In this document: positions 38,792 to 46,564 of the stretch, in pieces
Layout of the letters: each line of letters opens with the position of its first letter
Numbering within the stretch: the first letter of the stretch is position 1
Source: Cryptosporangium phraense
GTDB taxonomy: Bacteria > Actinomycetota > Actinomycetes > Mycobacteriales > Cryptosporangiaceae
Direction: 5' to 3'
NCBI RefSeq assembly: GCF_006912135.1
Contig: NZ_VIRS01000022.1
Span: 1-64,000, forward strand
Length of the DNA: 64,000 nt
Notes under the pieces: generated by a model
Told to the model about the DNA's origin: nothing
The model's input: only the letters and a program-made list of their open reading frames with translations
Database searches by the model: none
Made by a program: the position numbers and the translations under genes

Positions 38792-39241
38792 GTCGAGCCG
38801 GTGGATCTCGTTGCGCTTGGACTTGATCTCGTCGGTGAGGAGGTCGGCCGGGACGAGCCAGGAGACCTCGAACTCGATGCCGTCGGGGTCCTTGGCGTAG
38901 AGGGCCTTGGTGGTGGAGTGGTCGCTGGCGCCGACGAGGGCGTTGAGCTCTTGCAGTTTCTCTTCGATGCGCTGCAGTTCGGCGAGAGTGTCGACTTCCC
39001 AGGCCAGGTGGTAGAGCCCGACCGTGCTCCGGCCGGCCCCGGACGGGCCGGCCTGGTCGCCGATCTGGAACAGCCCGAGGTCGTGGTCGTTGCTCGAGCC
39101 GCCGGCCCGGAGGAAGGCCGCGCCCGGGAACACGTCGCCGCCGTCGATGACCGAGAAGCCCAGGGCGGCGCGGTAGAACGCGACGCTGCGGGCGACGTCA
39201 CGGACGTACAGCACCGCGTGGTTCAGACGCTGGATCGGCAT
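38723..39241 (-). CDS. VOC (glyoxalase/bleomycin-resistance) family protein
   Basis: 172 residues. It begins MPIQRLNHAVLYVRDV with a metal-ligand His at residue 8. The second half carries GLYHLAWEV near 76-84 and a Glu in DPDGIEFEVSW near 118-128, together the usual 2-His-1-Glu metal-site pattern of VOC enzymes. The extended length resembles ring-cleavage dioxygenase-like members. The substrate is unknown. Its 3' end lies inside the repeat-coding tail of the GGDEF-EAL gene. Confidence 0.88.
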   Translation of the reverse strand: MPIQRLNHAVLYVRDVARSVAFYRAALGFSVIDGGDVFPGAAFLRAGGSSNDHDLGLFQIGDQAGPSGAGRSTVGLYHLAWEVDTLAELQRIEEKLQELNALVGASDHSTTKALYAKDPDGIEFEVSWLVPADLLTDEIKSKRNEIHRLDLAAEVARFGAHTKGGIGVSLPA

Positions 39242-39456
39242 CGGTGGAGCCTCCGGAGGTGTCGCCGACCTCCTACGATAGCCAGACTTTGTTTAGCGTT
39301 CAACGATGCCGACCTGGGCTACCGTTCGCCTCTGCTGCCGAGGCCGGCCGTCACGGTGGAAGACATTTCCCGCCGATCGCCGGGGAACCCGCCGTCGTGG
39401 AGCGGGCCGGAGGGGCGTGCCACACTAGGCGATGGTCGACGGCGTGCCGACGGCTG

Positions 39457-39545
39457 GGAGGGCTCGCCTAGTGGCCGATGGCGGCAGTCTTGAAAACTGC
39501 TATGGGGCGGAAGTCTCATCGTGGGTTCGAATCCCACGCCCTCCG
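39457..39545 (+). tRNA. tRNA-Ser (UGA anticodon)
   Basis: Complete class II tRNA. The 7-bp acceptor stem GGAGGGC (39457-39463) pairs with 39538-39544, followed by discriminator G. The D region is GCCTAGTGGCCGATGGC. The anticodon stem GCAGT/ACTGC closes the loop CTTGAAA with anticodon TGA at 39491-39493. There is a long variable arm (39501-39520) and T-arm GTGGGTTCGAATCCCAC. CCA is not encoded. It reads UCA/UCG-type serine codons and is charged by SerS. Its 3' end is repeated at 41242. Confidence 0.97.
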
Positions 39546-39546
39546 C
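39515..39546 (+). repeat. attL-like copy of tRNA-Ser 3' end
   Basis: 32 bp that match 41242-41273 with one difference (C to T in the T stem). It includes the whole T-arm and the 3' acceptor strand, the typical integration target of tRNA-specific elements. Confidence 0.8.
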
Positions 39547-40126
39547 ACTGACCGGGACGGTTGCTGCGCTGACCTGCTGCGATCGGATTGATTCGGGCGC
39601 GCGCTCTCCTTCTTGTTTGCCCAGGTCGTCTAAGCCATGCCCTCGATTGCGGTCATTGTGCTCGGCTTCATCCCGTCTGCCGTCGACCCACCCACCGGGG
39701 AGCGGGGCGGCATCGGGGTCGCCATATATTCCGACATCCGATCCTGTGCCTCCAGTCGCTGGCGACCCCGGTGACGGTCTGCTCGGCTCGTCCTGGGGCG
39801 ACGGTGGGCGGGATGTCCCATCCCCTGAGCTAGAGCGCTCGCCTGTAGAAGTTGGCGCGTGCCGCAACGGCGGCCCGCTCGCCCGCAGTGGCCACCCGCA
39901 TGTCGTCTGCGACGCCGTGGCGGTGCGGCCGGTGACCGGCCGGAGCCGCATGCTCCGGACGCGAAGCGCCGACGGCGCCACCAGACGCGGACGTCGGCGC
40001 GCTGGCGGCCGGCCTTGATCTAATAGGGCACAATTCGGCAAGTAGGTCGAGTTATGAAGGTGGCTTGAATTGCTTTGTTCCTGAGCTAACCCACGAGGCT
40101 GGATCCTCACACGGAAGAGGACGTTG
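39547..40126. other. Stretch without a clear gene inside the islet
   Basis: Several short frames exist on both strands. The most protein-like one is a 45-codon plus-strand frame at 39637-39774 that reads like a fragment (SIAVIVLGFIPSAVDPPTG). It has no ribosome-binding site and no family that I can name. The segment is probably decayed element DNA plus the promoter of the next gene. Confidence 0.45.
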
Positions 40127-40849
40127 ATGCAGCTCGGTACCCTGGCCGACGTAGCAGAGGTATTTTCTGCCCTGGGAAGCCTGGCGGCAGTTGTTGTTGC
40201 GGCATTAGTGGCAAATAAGACCCTTAGAGAGGTCAGGATAGATCGGAAGTTGCGGGTCCGTCCTTTTGTTGCTTTTCAAATGGGTGGCGAGCAAATTTTA
40301 ATTGGTTCCAGGACTTTCCGGTGGCGAATTGGCGGCCTCGACCCCGACTGGGTGGAGAAGAATTTCGCTCATATCCCAGAGGATGCCGAGGTTCTAGACC
40401 TTGAGTCTGCCCACCTCTATGGTGAGCTGGAAAATCTGGGTGGCGGCGTCGCGATCGGAATTCAGACGGTCTGGACTCCCGATGAGATGGGCATAGCTGG
40501 CGAGATGTTCTCATTGGGTAGCGACAAGCTTGAGCAGCTTAAATATGCTAAGCATGTGAATACGATAGCGCCCATACCTGCGATCCTGAAGGGTGGGGAA
40601 AGTGCGCAGTTGGGTCGGCTACCGACGTTCTTAGTTCTCGACCTTGAGAAGCAGCTAACTGAAATAAATGGGCACGTTGAGCTGCTATATAAAGATCTAG
40701 AAGGCGACACGTTCTCTACCCGGCAGCGATTTCATTTCTGGCGACACGAACCGAAGGATGGGGGAACTGTCTACGGAGTGACATTTTACGAAATAGCGGC
40801 CGACTCTCTTTCTTTGCGTTCCAGCGGAAAATCTCGAAAGTCGGGCTAG
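40127..40849 (+). CDS. Membrane-anchored protein of unknown function (islet)
   Basis: 240 residues. An N-terminal helix (about 5-28, VAEVFSALGSLAAVVVAALV) anchors a soluble domain with beta-strand-like segments (FVAFQMG..., FRWRIGGLDPDW, FLVLDLEKQLTEI). Codon use is far less G+C-rich than the neighbours, which marks horizontal origin. GGAAGAGGA precedes an adjacent TTG/ATG pair; the ATG is used. The topology, a single N-terminal helix plus a globular domain, is common for proteins encoded in small islands, but no defence or phage family is recognisable. Confidence 0.75.
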   Translation: MQLGTLADVAEVFSALGSLAAVVVAALVANKTLREVRIDRKLRVRPFVAFQMGGEQILIGSRTFRWRIGGLDPDWVEKNFAHIPEDAEVLDLESAHLYGELENLGGGVAIGIQTVWTPDEMGIAGEMFSLGSDKLEQLKYAKHVNTIAPIPAILKGGESAQLGRLPTFLVLDLEKQLTEINGHVELLYKDLEGDTFSTRQRFHFWRHEPKDGGTVYGVTFYEIAADSLSLRSSGKSRKSG

Positions 40850-40932
40850 TTCATATCTTAAAGTGATCTGACTTCGACCGGTGCTCGGCCCGGACCGCGC
40901 GGCGACCCTGGGTGAGCTGAACCGTGCCCATC

Positions 40933-40965
40933 AAGCCCTCGCCCCATTGACCGGGGCGAGGGCTT
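40933..40965. terminator. Bidirectional terminator inside the islet
   Basis: A perfect 13-bp stem (40933-40945 with 40953-40965) with a 7-nt loop lies between the two convergent islet genes. Confidence 0.85.
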
Positions 40966-40981
40966 CGAGCCCGGTTGAGCA

Positions 40982-41233
40982 TCACTTCTTGGTCTGAAGG
41001 CCCTCATTCTCGATGTCGTCTGCCGCCTTGTTCAACCCGGATACCGCAACCGACAGGTCTAGGTACCGCTTGTTCTCATTGCTCTTTGGTTCACAAGTAC
41101 GGGTCCGGATCGCGCGGACCTCGTCGGCCATCTGGCGCAGTCTCGCTACGTCGTCCATCTGCTTAGGGTCGACCGATCTACAGGCCGACGCCAGCAGTCC
41201 GCGCGAATTACAGATCGGGCACGCAACGGGCAC
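40982..41233 (-). CDS. Small CxxC protein of the islet
   Basis: 83 residues. The N-terminus CPICNSRGLLASAC (about 5-18) looks like a half zinc ribbon; the rest is a charged helix (LRQMADEVRAIRTRTC and onward to a Lys-rich end). GTG start; the GAGG that could bind the ribosome lies inside the tRNA-derived repeat, 8 bp upstream of the gene. No known family. It could be a regulator or a structural remnant. Confidence 0.55.
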   Translation of the reverse strand: MPVACPICNSRGLLASACRSVDPKQMDDVARLRQMADEVRAIRTRTCEPKSNENKRYLDLSVAVSGLNKAADDIENEGLQTKK

Positions 41234-41241
41234 GAGGAATC

Positions 41242-41273
41242 CTCATCGTGGGTTCGAATCCCATGCCCTCCGC
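41242..41273 (+). repeat. attR-like copy of tRNA-Ser 3' end
   Basis: Direct repeat of 39515-39546 with 31 of 32 bases identical. Not part of a complete tRNA, because no 5' half precedes it. Marks the right end of the islet. Confidence 0.8.
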
Positions 41274-41457
41274 TCGACCTGCGCGAACGTGCTCTGAGGG
41301 GCCGACTCGGCCGTAGCTGTTCGGGTGTCAGGGCGCCGATTGCTCACGGACTGCTCACGTGAGTGGAGCCGGATAACGGGCAGCTCGACCTCGATGCCTA
41401 GCGCCTTGAACCGGCGGCCGGCCTGCTCGTCGTCGGCGCATGGGATAGGGATGAGGC

Positions 41458-42090
41458 ATGCGCTTCCAAAAGTTCGGCCACGCCTGCCTCCTCGTCGAAG
41501 ACGCCGGTGCCCGGGTGCTCATCGACCCCGGGGCGTTCGCGCCCGGGTGGGAGGACCTGCGCGACCTGACCGCGGTGCTCGTCACCCACCAGCACTTCGA
41601 CCACCTCGACCTCGATCGCCTGCCCGCCCTGCTCGACGCGAACCCGGACGCGTCCGTGCACACCGACCAGGCCACCGCCGGGATCCTGGCCGAGAAGGGG
41701 CTGCGGGCCACGAGCGTCGCGGCCGGGGCGACGTTCGAGCTCGACGGCCTCTCGGTCGAGGCGATCGGCCAGGATCACGCCACGATCCACCCCGACATCC
41801 CGATCATCCCCAACGTCGGATTCCTGCTCGGCGGCCGCTTCTTCCACCCCGGCGACGCGCTCACCGTGCCGACGGTCCCGGTCGAGATTCTCGGCGCCCC
41901 GACCGCAGCACCCTGGCTCAAGCTCTGGGAAGCGATCGACTACGTCCGCGCGGTCGCCCCCAGGATCGCGATCCCGATCCACGAGAAGGCCGCCGCCGCG
42001 CCCGGAATGTACTACCAGAACATGTCCTCGCTCGCGCCGGAGAGCACGGCCGTCGAGGTCATCGACGACGGCGAACCCCGGGAGTACTGA
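41458..42090 (+). CDS. MBL-fold metal-dependent hydrolase
   Basis: 210 residues. The metallo-beta-lactamase signature THQHFDHLD is at about 43-51 (HxHxDH); further ligands are the His in GQDHATIH near 105, the Asp in FFHPGDAL near 130 and the late His in IPIHEKA near 180. It resembles UlaG/YtnP-like short hydrolases of unknown substrate. The start has ATGAGG just before it. The stop overlaps the ATG of the next gene (TGATG), so they form a pair. Confidence 0.9.
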   Translation: MRFQKFGHACLLVEDAGARVLIDPGAFAPGWEDLRDLTAVLVTHQHFDHLDLDRLPALLDANPDASVHTDQATAGILAEKGLRATSVAAGATFELDGLSVEAIGQDHATIHPDIPIIPNVGFLLGGRFFHPGDALTVPTVPVEILGAPTAAPWLKLWEAIDYVRAVAPRIAIPIHEKAAAAPGMYYQNMSSLAPESTAVEVIDDGEPREY

Positions 42091-43130
42091 TGCTCCGGGT
42101 GGCCCTCCTCGGATACGGCACCGGCGGTGCCTACTTCCACGCGCCGCTGATCGCGGCGGTCGAGGGACTGCAACTGTCCGCGGTGGTGACCGCCAACCCG
42201 TCCCGCCGTGCTCAGGTTCACTGTGACCATCCGGACGTCCGGGTGCTGGCCGCACCGGCCGACGTCTGGGCCGATCCGGACGCCTTCGACCTGGTCGTCA
42301 TCACCACGCCGAACGCGACGCACGTCGAGCTGGCGGCGGCGGCGATCGACGCCGGGCTGGCCACCGTGGTCGACAAGCCGCTGGCGGCCACCGCGGCCGA
42401 GGCCCAGGAGCTGGTCGACCGCGCCGAAGCGGCGAACGTGCCGCTCACGACCTACCAGAACCGCCGCTGGGACGGCGACTTCCGGACGCTGCGCCGGCTG
42501 ATCTCCGACGGATCGATCGGGCGCCCGGTGCGGCTGGAGAGCCGGTTCGACCGTTGGCGTCCGACCGTCCCCGAAGGGGCCTGGAAGGAGAAGCCGGACA
42601 ACGCCGGCGGGATCCTGCTCGACCTCGGCACCCACCTCGTCGACCAGGCGCTGGTGTTGTTCGGGCCGGTCCGCTCGGTGTACGCCGAGATCGAGGCCCG
42701 GCGGCCGGGCGCCGTCGTCGACGACGACGTGTTCCTGGCCCTGACCCACGAGTCCGGCGTCCACAGCCACCTCTGGGCCTCGACGCTGGCCGGGCAGCTC
42801 GCGCCCCGGTTCCGCCTGCTCGGCGACACCGCGGCCTTCGTCAGCTGGGGGATGGACCCGCAGGAGGCGGCGCTGCGCGCGGGCCGGAAACCCGGCTCCC
42901 CGGGCTTCGGCGAGCGCCCCGCGGCCGAGTGGGGGACGCTCGGAGCGGGCGACGCGGTGCGGCCGTACCGCACGCTGAGCGGCGAATACGCACGGTTCTA
43001 CGAGGGGGTGGTGGCCGCACTCACGACCGGAGCGCCGCTGCCGGTCGATCCACGCGACGCCGTCCACACGCTCACGGTCCTGGACGCGGCCCGGCACAGC
43101 GCAATGGAGCGCCGGATTGTGGATATCTGA
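42090..43130 (+). CDS. Gfo/Idh/MocA family oxidoreductase
   Basis: 346 residues. The N-terminal Rossmann fold starts LRVALLGYGTGGAYFHAPLI (2-21). Next come VVITTPNATHVELAAAAIDAG near 65-85 and the signature DKPLAATAAEAQELV near 91-105, where the Lys is the catalytic residue. The C-terminal beta domain contains GGILLDLGTHLVDQALVLFG near 173-192 with the conserved His. Probably uses NAD(P) to oxidise a sugar or cyclitol. It is co-translated with the MBL protein. The first DnaA-box-like 9-mer overlaps its last codons. Confidence 0.92.
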   Translation: MLRVALLGYGTGGAYFHAPLIAAVEGLQLSAVVTANPSRRAQVHCDHPDVRVLAAPADVWADPDAFDLVVITTPNATHVELAAAAIDAGLATVVDKPLAATAAEAQELVDRAEAANVPLTTYQNRRWDGDFRTLRRLISDGSIGRPVRLESRFDRWRPTVPEGAWKEKPDNAGGILLDLGTHLVDQALVLFGPVRSVYAEIEARRPGAVVDDDVFLALTHESGVHSHLWASTLAGQLAPRFRLLGDTAAFVSWGMDPQEAALRAGRKPGSPGFGERPAAEWGTLGAGDAVRPYRTLSGEYARFYEGVVAALTTGAPLPVDPRDAVHTLTVLDAARHSAMERRIVDI

Positions 43131-43263
43131 GTTATCCACAAAATCCACAGCCTGTGGATGACGCTGTGCACAGTTGTGGACGAGTCCTGTGCACAGCTGT
43201 GGATTACAGGGTCGAATGGCGTCTTCGGAGCGCGACCGAGCGTCCTCATTGCGTTGTGGACAT
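43118..43263. promoter_or_regulatory. Cluster of seven DnaA-box-like 9-mers
   Basis: Nine-base sites at 43118 (-), 43132 (+, TTATCCACA, a perfect consensus box), 43141 (+), 43153 (-), 43175 (-), 43198 (-) and 43255 (-) all contain TCCACA. Between them are two copies of the palindrome CTGTGCACAG (43164-43173 and 43187-43196), each followed by nTGTGGA, so 43164-43180 and 43187-43203 form a direct repeat. The cluster fills the gap before an acyl-CoA dehydrogenase gene; there is no dnaA or dnaN nearby. Confidence 0.75.
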
Positions 43264-43333
43264 CAGCCGTCGCAGGCGTCACGAAGAACGGCCGGAGCAC
43301 CGGCCGTACACCGGTCCGTACACAGGAGGGCAC

Positions 43334-44494
43334 ATGTTCAACCCGCTGGACCCGATCGGGCTCGACGACCTGCTGACCGACGACGAGAAGACGATCCGGG
43401 AGGCGGTCCGTACTCGCTGTGATGCTGTAGTAACGCCGCACATCGCGGAGTGGTTCGAAGAGGGCCGGATTCCGGCCCGCGAGCTGGCCAAGGAGTTCGG
43501 TGAGCTGGGCGTGCTCGGCATGCACCTGACCGGCTACGGGTGCGCCGGGATGAGCGCGGTCGAGTACGGCCTGGCCTGCCGGGAACTGGAGGCGGCCGAC
43601 TCCGGGCTGCGCTCGCTGGTCTCGGTGCAGGGCTCGCTGGCGATGTTCGCGATCTGGAAGTTCGGCACCGAGGAGCAGAAGGAACACTGGCTGCCGCGGA
43701 TGGCGGCCGGCGAGGCGATCGGCTGCTTCGGCCTGACCGAGCCCGACCACGGCTCGGACCCGGCCGGCATGCGCACCCGGGCCCGCCGGGACGGCGACGA
43801 CTGGGTGCTGGACGGCCGCAAGATGTGGATCACGAACGGCTCGGTGGCCGACGTCGCGGTGGTCTGGGCCGGCACCGACGACGGCGTCCGCGGGTTCGTG
43901 GTGCCGACCGACACGAAGGGCTTCAGCGCGCCCGAGATCACCCGCAAGCTGTCGCTGCGGGCCTCGGTGACCAGCGAACTCGTTCTCGACGGGGTTCGGC
44001 TGCCCGCTGCGGCCGCGCTCGACGTGCAGGGACTGAAAGGCCCGCTCTCGTGCCTGAACGAGGCCCGCTACGGGATCGTCTGGGGCGCGATGGGCGCCGG
44101 ACGCTCGGCGTTCGAGACCGCGCTGGCCTACGCGAAGGACCGCGAGCAGTTCGGCAAGCCGATCGCCGGGTTCCAGCTGACCCAGCAGAAGCTCGCCGAC
44201 ATGGCCCTCGAGCTGATCAAGGGCGAGCTCCTCGCACTCCACCTGGGTCGGCGGAAGGACGCCGGCACGCTACTTCCGCAGCAGGTGAGCGTCGGAAAGT
44301 TGAACAACGTGCGGGAGGCGCTCGAGATCTGCCGGACCTCGCGGACGATCCTCGGCGCGAACGGGATCTCGGGCGAGTACCCGATCATGCGGCACGCCGC
44401 GAACCTGGAGTCGGTCCTGACCTACGAGGGCACGGTCGAGATGCACACGCTCGTGCTCGGCCAGGCACTCACCGGCGAATCGGCCTTCCGATGA
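43334..44494 (+). CDS. Acyl-CoA dehydrogenase, glutaryl-CoA dehydrogenase-like
   Basis: 386 residues of the FAD-dependent acyl-CoA dehydrogenase family. The stretch ELEAADSGLRSLVSVQGSL at about 86-104 with Arg and Ser in glutaryl-CoA dehydrogenase positions, GCFGLTEPDHGSDP near 135-148, WITNGSVADVAVVWA near 165-179 and the catalytic Glu in TYEGTVEMH near 365-373 support the GCDH subgroup. That enzyme converts glutaryl-CoA to crotonyl-CoA in lysine/tryptophan breakdown. AGGAGGG gives a strong ribosome-binding site. The upstream region is the DnaA-box cluster. Confidence 0.9.
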   Translation: MFNPLDPIGLDDLLTDDEKTIREAVRTRCDAVVTPHIAEWFEEGRIPARELAKEFGELGVLGMHLTGYGCAGMSAVEYGLACRELEAADSGLRSLVSVQGSLAMFAIWKFGTEEQKEHWLPRMAAGEAIGCFGLTEPDHGSDPAGMRTRARRDGDDWVLDGRKMWITNGSVADVAVVWAGTDDGVRGFVVPTDTKGFSAPEITRKLSLRASVTSELVLDGVRLPAAAALDVQGLKGPLSCLNEARYGIVWGAMGAGRSAFETALAYAKDREQFGKPIAGFQLTQQKLADMALELIKGELLALHLGRRKDAGTLLPQQVSVGKLNNVREALEICRTSRTILGANGISGEYPIMRHAANLESVLTYEGTVEMHTLVLGQALTGESAFR

Positions 44495-44532
44495 CTACTT
44501 AAACGCACCGGATCTGCGCCGATGTCGACTAT

Positions 44533-46479
44533 GTGCTGAGTCGGTTGACCGCCAGCTTCTGGCAGCGCGTCCCCCGGGGGCGTCCGCCGGGCGATCCCAC
44601 CTGGGCTTCTCGCCACCGGACGATCGTGGTGGTGTTGGTCGGCCACGTCGTCGGGCTGCCGATCTACGGCTGGATCCGCGACATCCCGTTCGCTCAGTGC
44701 ATGTTCTCGGTCGCGCCGCTCGTGTTGCTGACCGCGCTCGCCGCCTCGGACCACCTGCCCCGGCGGCTGCGTGCCGTGGCGGCGACGCTGGGCACGGTCG
44801 TGTCGTCGGCGGTCGTCGTGTCGTTCTCGGGCGGCTACATCGAGGCGCACTTCCACTTCTTCGTCATGCTGTTCGTGATCATGCTGTACCAGGACTGGCT
44901 GACCTTCTTCCTGGCCATCGCGTTCGTCGGGGTGGAGCACGCGGTCGTCGGGGTGCTGACGCCCGGCGACGTCTACGGCGAGCACACCCACCAGGCCGCC
45001 GACCCGGTGAAGTTCGCGCTCATCCACGCCGCCTACGTCGGGGCGGCCGCGCTCGCCGCGATCGGCAACTGGCGGCTGACCGACCGGGCCCAGGCGGCCA
45101 CCGAGGAGATCGCCGAGCAGCTCGAGTTCGAGGTCAGCCACGACCCGCTGACCGGCGCGCTCAACCGCCGCGAGTTCGAGACCCGGATCACCGACGTGCT
45201 GACCCGGGTCGAGGAGACCGACGCGAACGTCGTCTGCGTGCTCGACCTCGACCGCTTCAAGATCGTCAACGACACCTGCGGCCATCCGGCCGGCGACCGG
45301 CTGCTGGTCGAGGTCTGCGAGGTCCTCAAGAACGTGCTCGCGCCCGGCGACACGCTCGCCCGGCTCGGTGGTGACGAGTTCGGCATCCTGGTCGAGCGTC
45401 CGACGGTCGAGGAGGCGGTCGCGCTGGCCGAGGCCGCCTGCGCGGCCCTGGCGGCTCATCGGTACAAGGCCGACGGACGGACGTTCGCGGCCAGCGCGAG
45501 CATCGGCGTGCTGCCGTTGTTCGGGCAGGTCCGGTACGTCGAAGAGGTCATGCAGCTCGCCGACGCGGCCCTGTACGGCGCCAAGGAGGCCGGACGCGGC
45601 CGGGTACACGTCCACCAGCAGGGAGACGTCGAACTCAACCGGAGGCAGAGCGATTCGATCTGGGCCGGAGCCCTGCTGGACGCGCTGCACGAGGACCGCC
45701 TCGAGTTGGTGTACCAGCCGATCGTGCCGACGGCGCAGCCGGAGGCGCAGACCGGCGGGAGGATCGGCGAGATCCTGGTCCGGCTGCGAGAGGCCGACGG
45801 GTCGCTGATCTCGCCCGGGCTGTTCTTCCCAGCGGCCGAGCGGTACGACCTGCTGCCCGCGCTCGACCGGCAGGTGGTCGCGAAGGCGATCTCGATGATC
45901 GCCGCGCACTACCGCCCGGGCGAGCCGACGAACGACGACCTGTACACGATCAACCTGGCCGGCCCGTCGATCGGCGACGAGACGTTCCGGACGTTCGTCC
46001 AGACGCAGCTCGACGAGCACAAGCTGTCGCCCAGCCTGATCTGCTTCGAGATCACCGAGACGGTCGCGATCACGAACCTCGGGGTCGCGCGCCGGTTCAT
46101 CACCGAGCTGCGGTCCACCGGCTGCCGGTTCGCGCTGGACGACTTCGGCAGCGGGCTCTCGTCGTTCGCGTACCTGAAGAACCTGCCGGTCGACTTCCTG
46201 AAGATTGACGGGAACTTCGTCAAGACGATCACCCACGACTCGATCGACCGCACGATGGTGGCCGCGGTGAACAAGATCGGCCACGAGATGGGGCTGCGCA
46301 CGGTCGCCGAGTTCGTCGAGGACGACGAGACGCTGGCCATCCTGCGCGAGATCGGCGTCGACTACGGCCAGGGCTACGGCCTCGGCCGGCCCGGGCCGCT
46401 GACGAGCTGGCTGACCGATCGGCGTCCCCCGACGGGCTCACCGAGCCGGTCGGCCGGAACGACGGCCGCCGTGGCCTGA
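44533..46479 (+). CDS. Membrane GGDEF-EAL cyclic-di-GMP protein
   Basis: 648 residues. Residues 28-190 hold about six membrane helices with conserved His residues (EAHFHFFVMLFVIMLYQDW near 109-127 and VEHAVVGV). GGDEF is at about 200-360 with intact LGGDEF near 278. EAL is at about 380-630 with GEILVRLR (E-I-L variant near 412), TETVAI and DDFGSGLSSFAYL. Both catalytic centres could be active. The His-rich membrane sensor may bind a metal or gas. GTG start 38 bp after the acyl-CoA dehydrogenase stop. Confidence 0.92.
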   Translation: MLSRLTASFWQRVPRGRPPGDPTWASRHRTIVVVLVGHVVGLPIYGWIRDIPFAQCMFSVAPLVLLTALAASDHLPRRLRAVAATLGTVVSSAVVVSFSGGYIEAHFHFFVMLFVIMLYQDWLTFFLAIAFVGVEHAVVGVLTPGDVYGEHTHQAADPVKFALIHAAYVGAAALAAIGNWRLTDRAQAATEEIAEQLEFEVSHDPLTGALNRREFETRITDVLTRVEETDANVVCVLDLDRFKIVNDTCGHPAGDRLLVEVCEVLKNVLAPGDTLARLGGDEFGILVERPTVEEAVALAEAACAALAAHRYKADGRTFAASASIGVLPLFGQVRYVEEVMQLADAALYGAKEAGRGRVHVHQQGDVELNRRQSDSIWAGALLDALHEDRLELVYQPIVPTAQPEAQTGGRIGEILVRLREADGSLISPGLFFPAAERYDLLPALDRQVVAKAISMIAAHYRPGEPTNDDLYTINLAGPSIGDETFRTFVQTQLDEHKLSPSLICFEITETVAITNLGVARRFITELRSTGCRFALDDFGSGLSSFAYLKNLPVDFLKIDGNFVKTITHDSIDRTMVAAVNKIGHEMGLRTVAEFVEDDETLAILREIGVDYGQGYGLGRPGPLTSWLTDRRPPTGSPSRSAGTTAAVA

Positions 46480-46564
46480 AGCTTCCTCGCAGACCTCGGG
46501 ATCGTTACACCGTCTGAGGGTGGGATACTCGCTCACGGCGCCGGATGAAAGGGGAGTCCCTGGT

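Larger units (their letters stand above)
39515..41273. mobile_element. tRNA-Ser-borne genomic islet (1.76 kb)
   Basis: Bounded by the tRNA-Ser 3' end and its near-perfect direct repeat. Inside are an AT-richer gene (40127-40849), a terminator, a small minus-strand CxxC gene and about 580 bp without a clear gene. No integrase, transposase or inverted ends. It is either the scar of a larger element or a non-autonomous islet moved by an integrase encoded elsewhere. Confidence 0.7.

Noticed and set aside
39637-39774. 45-codon frame in the islet that looks protein-like
   Set aside because: No ribosome-binding site and no family; kept only as a possible fragment in the gap note.
39319-40110. Minus-strand frame containing GVGFEPTM
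   Set aside because: That string is the translated antisense of the tRNA-Ser T-arm, a common false protein.
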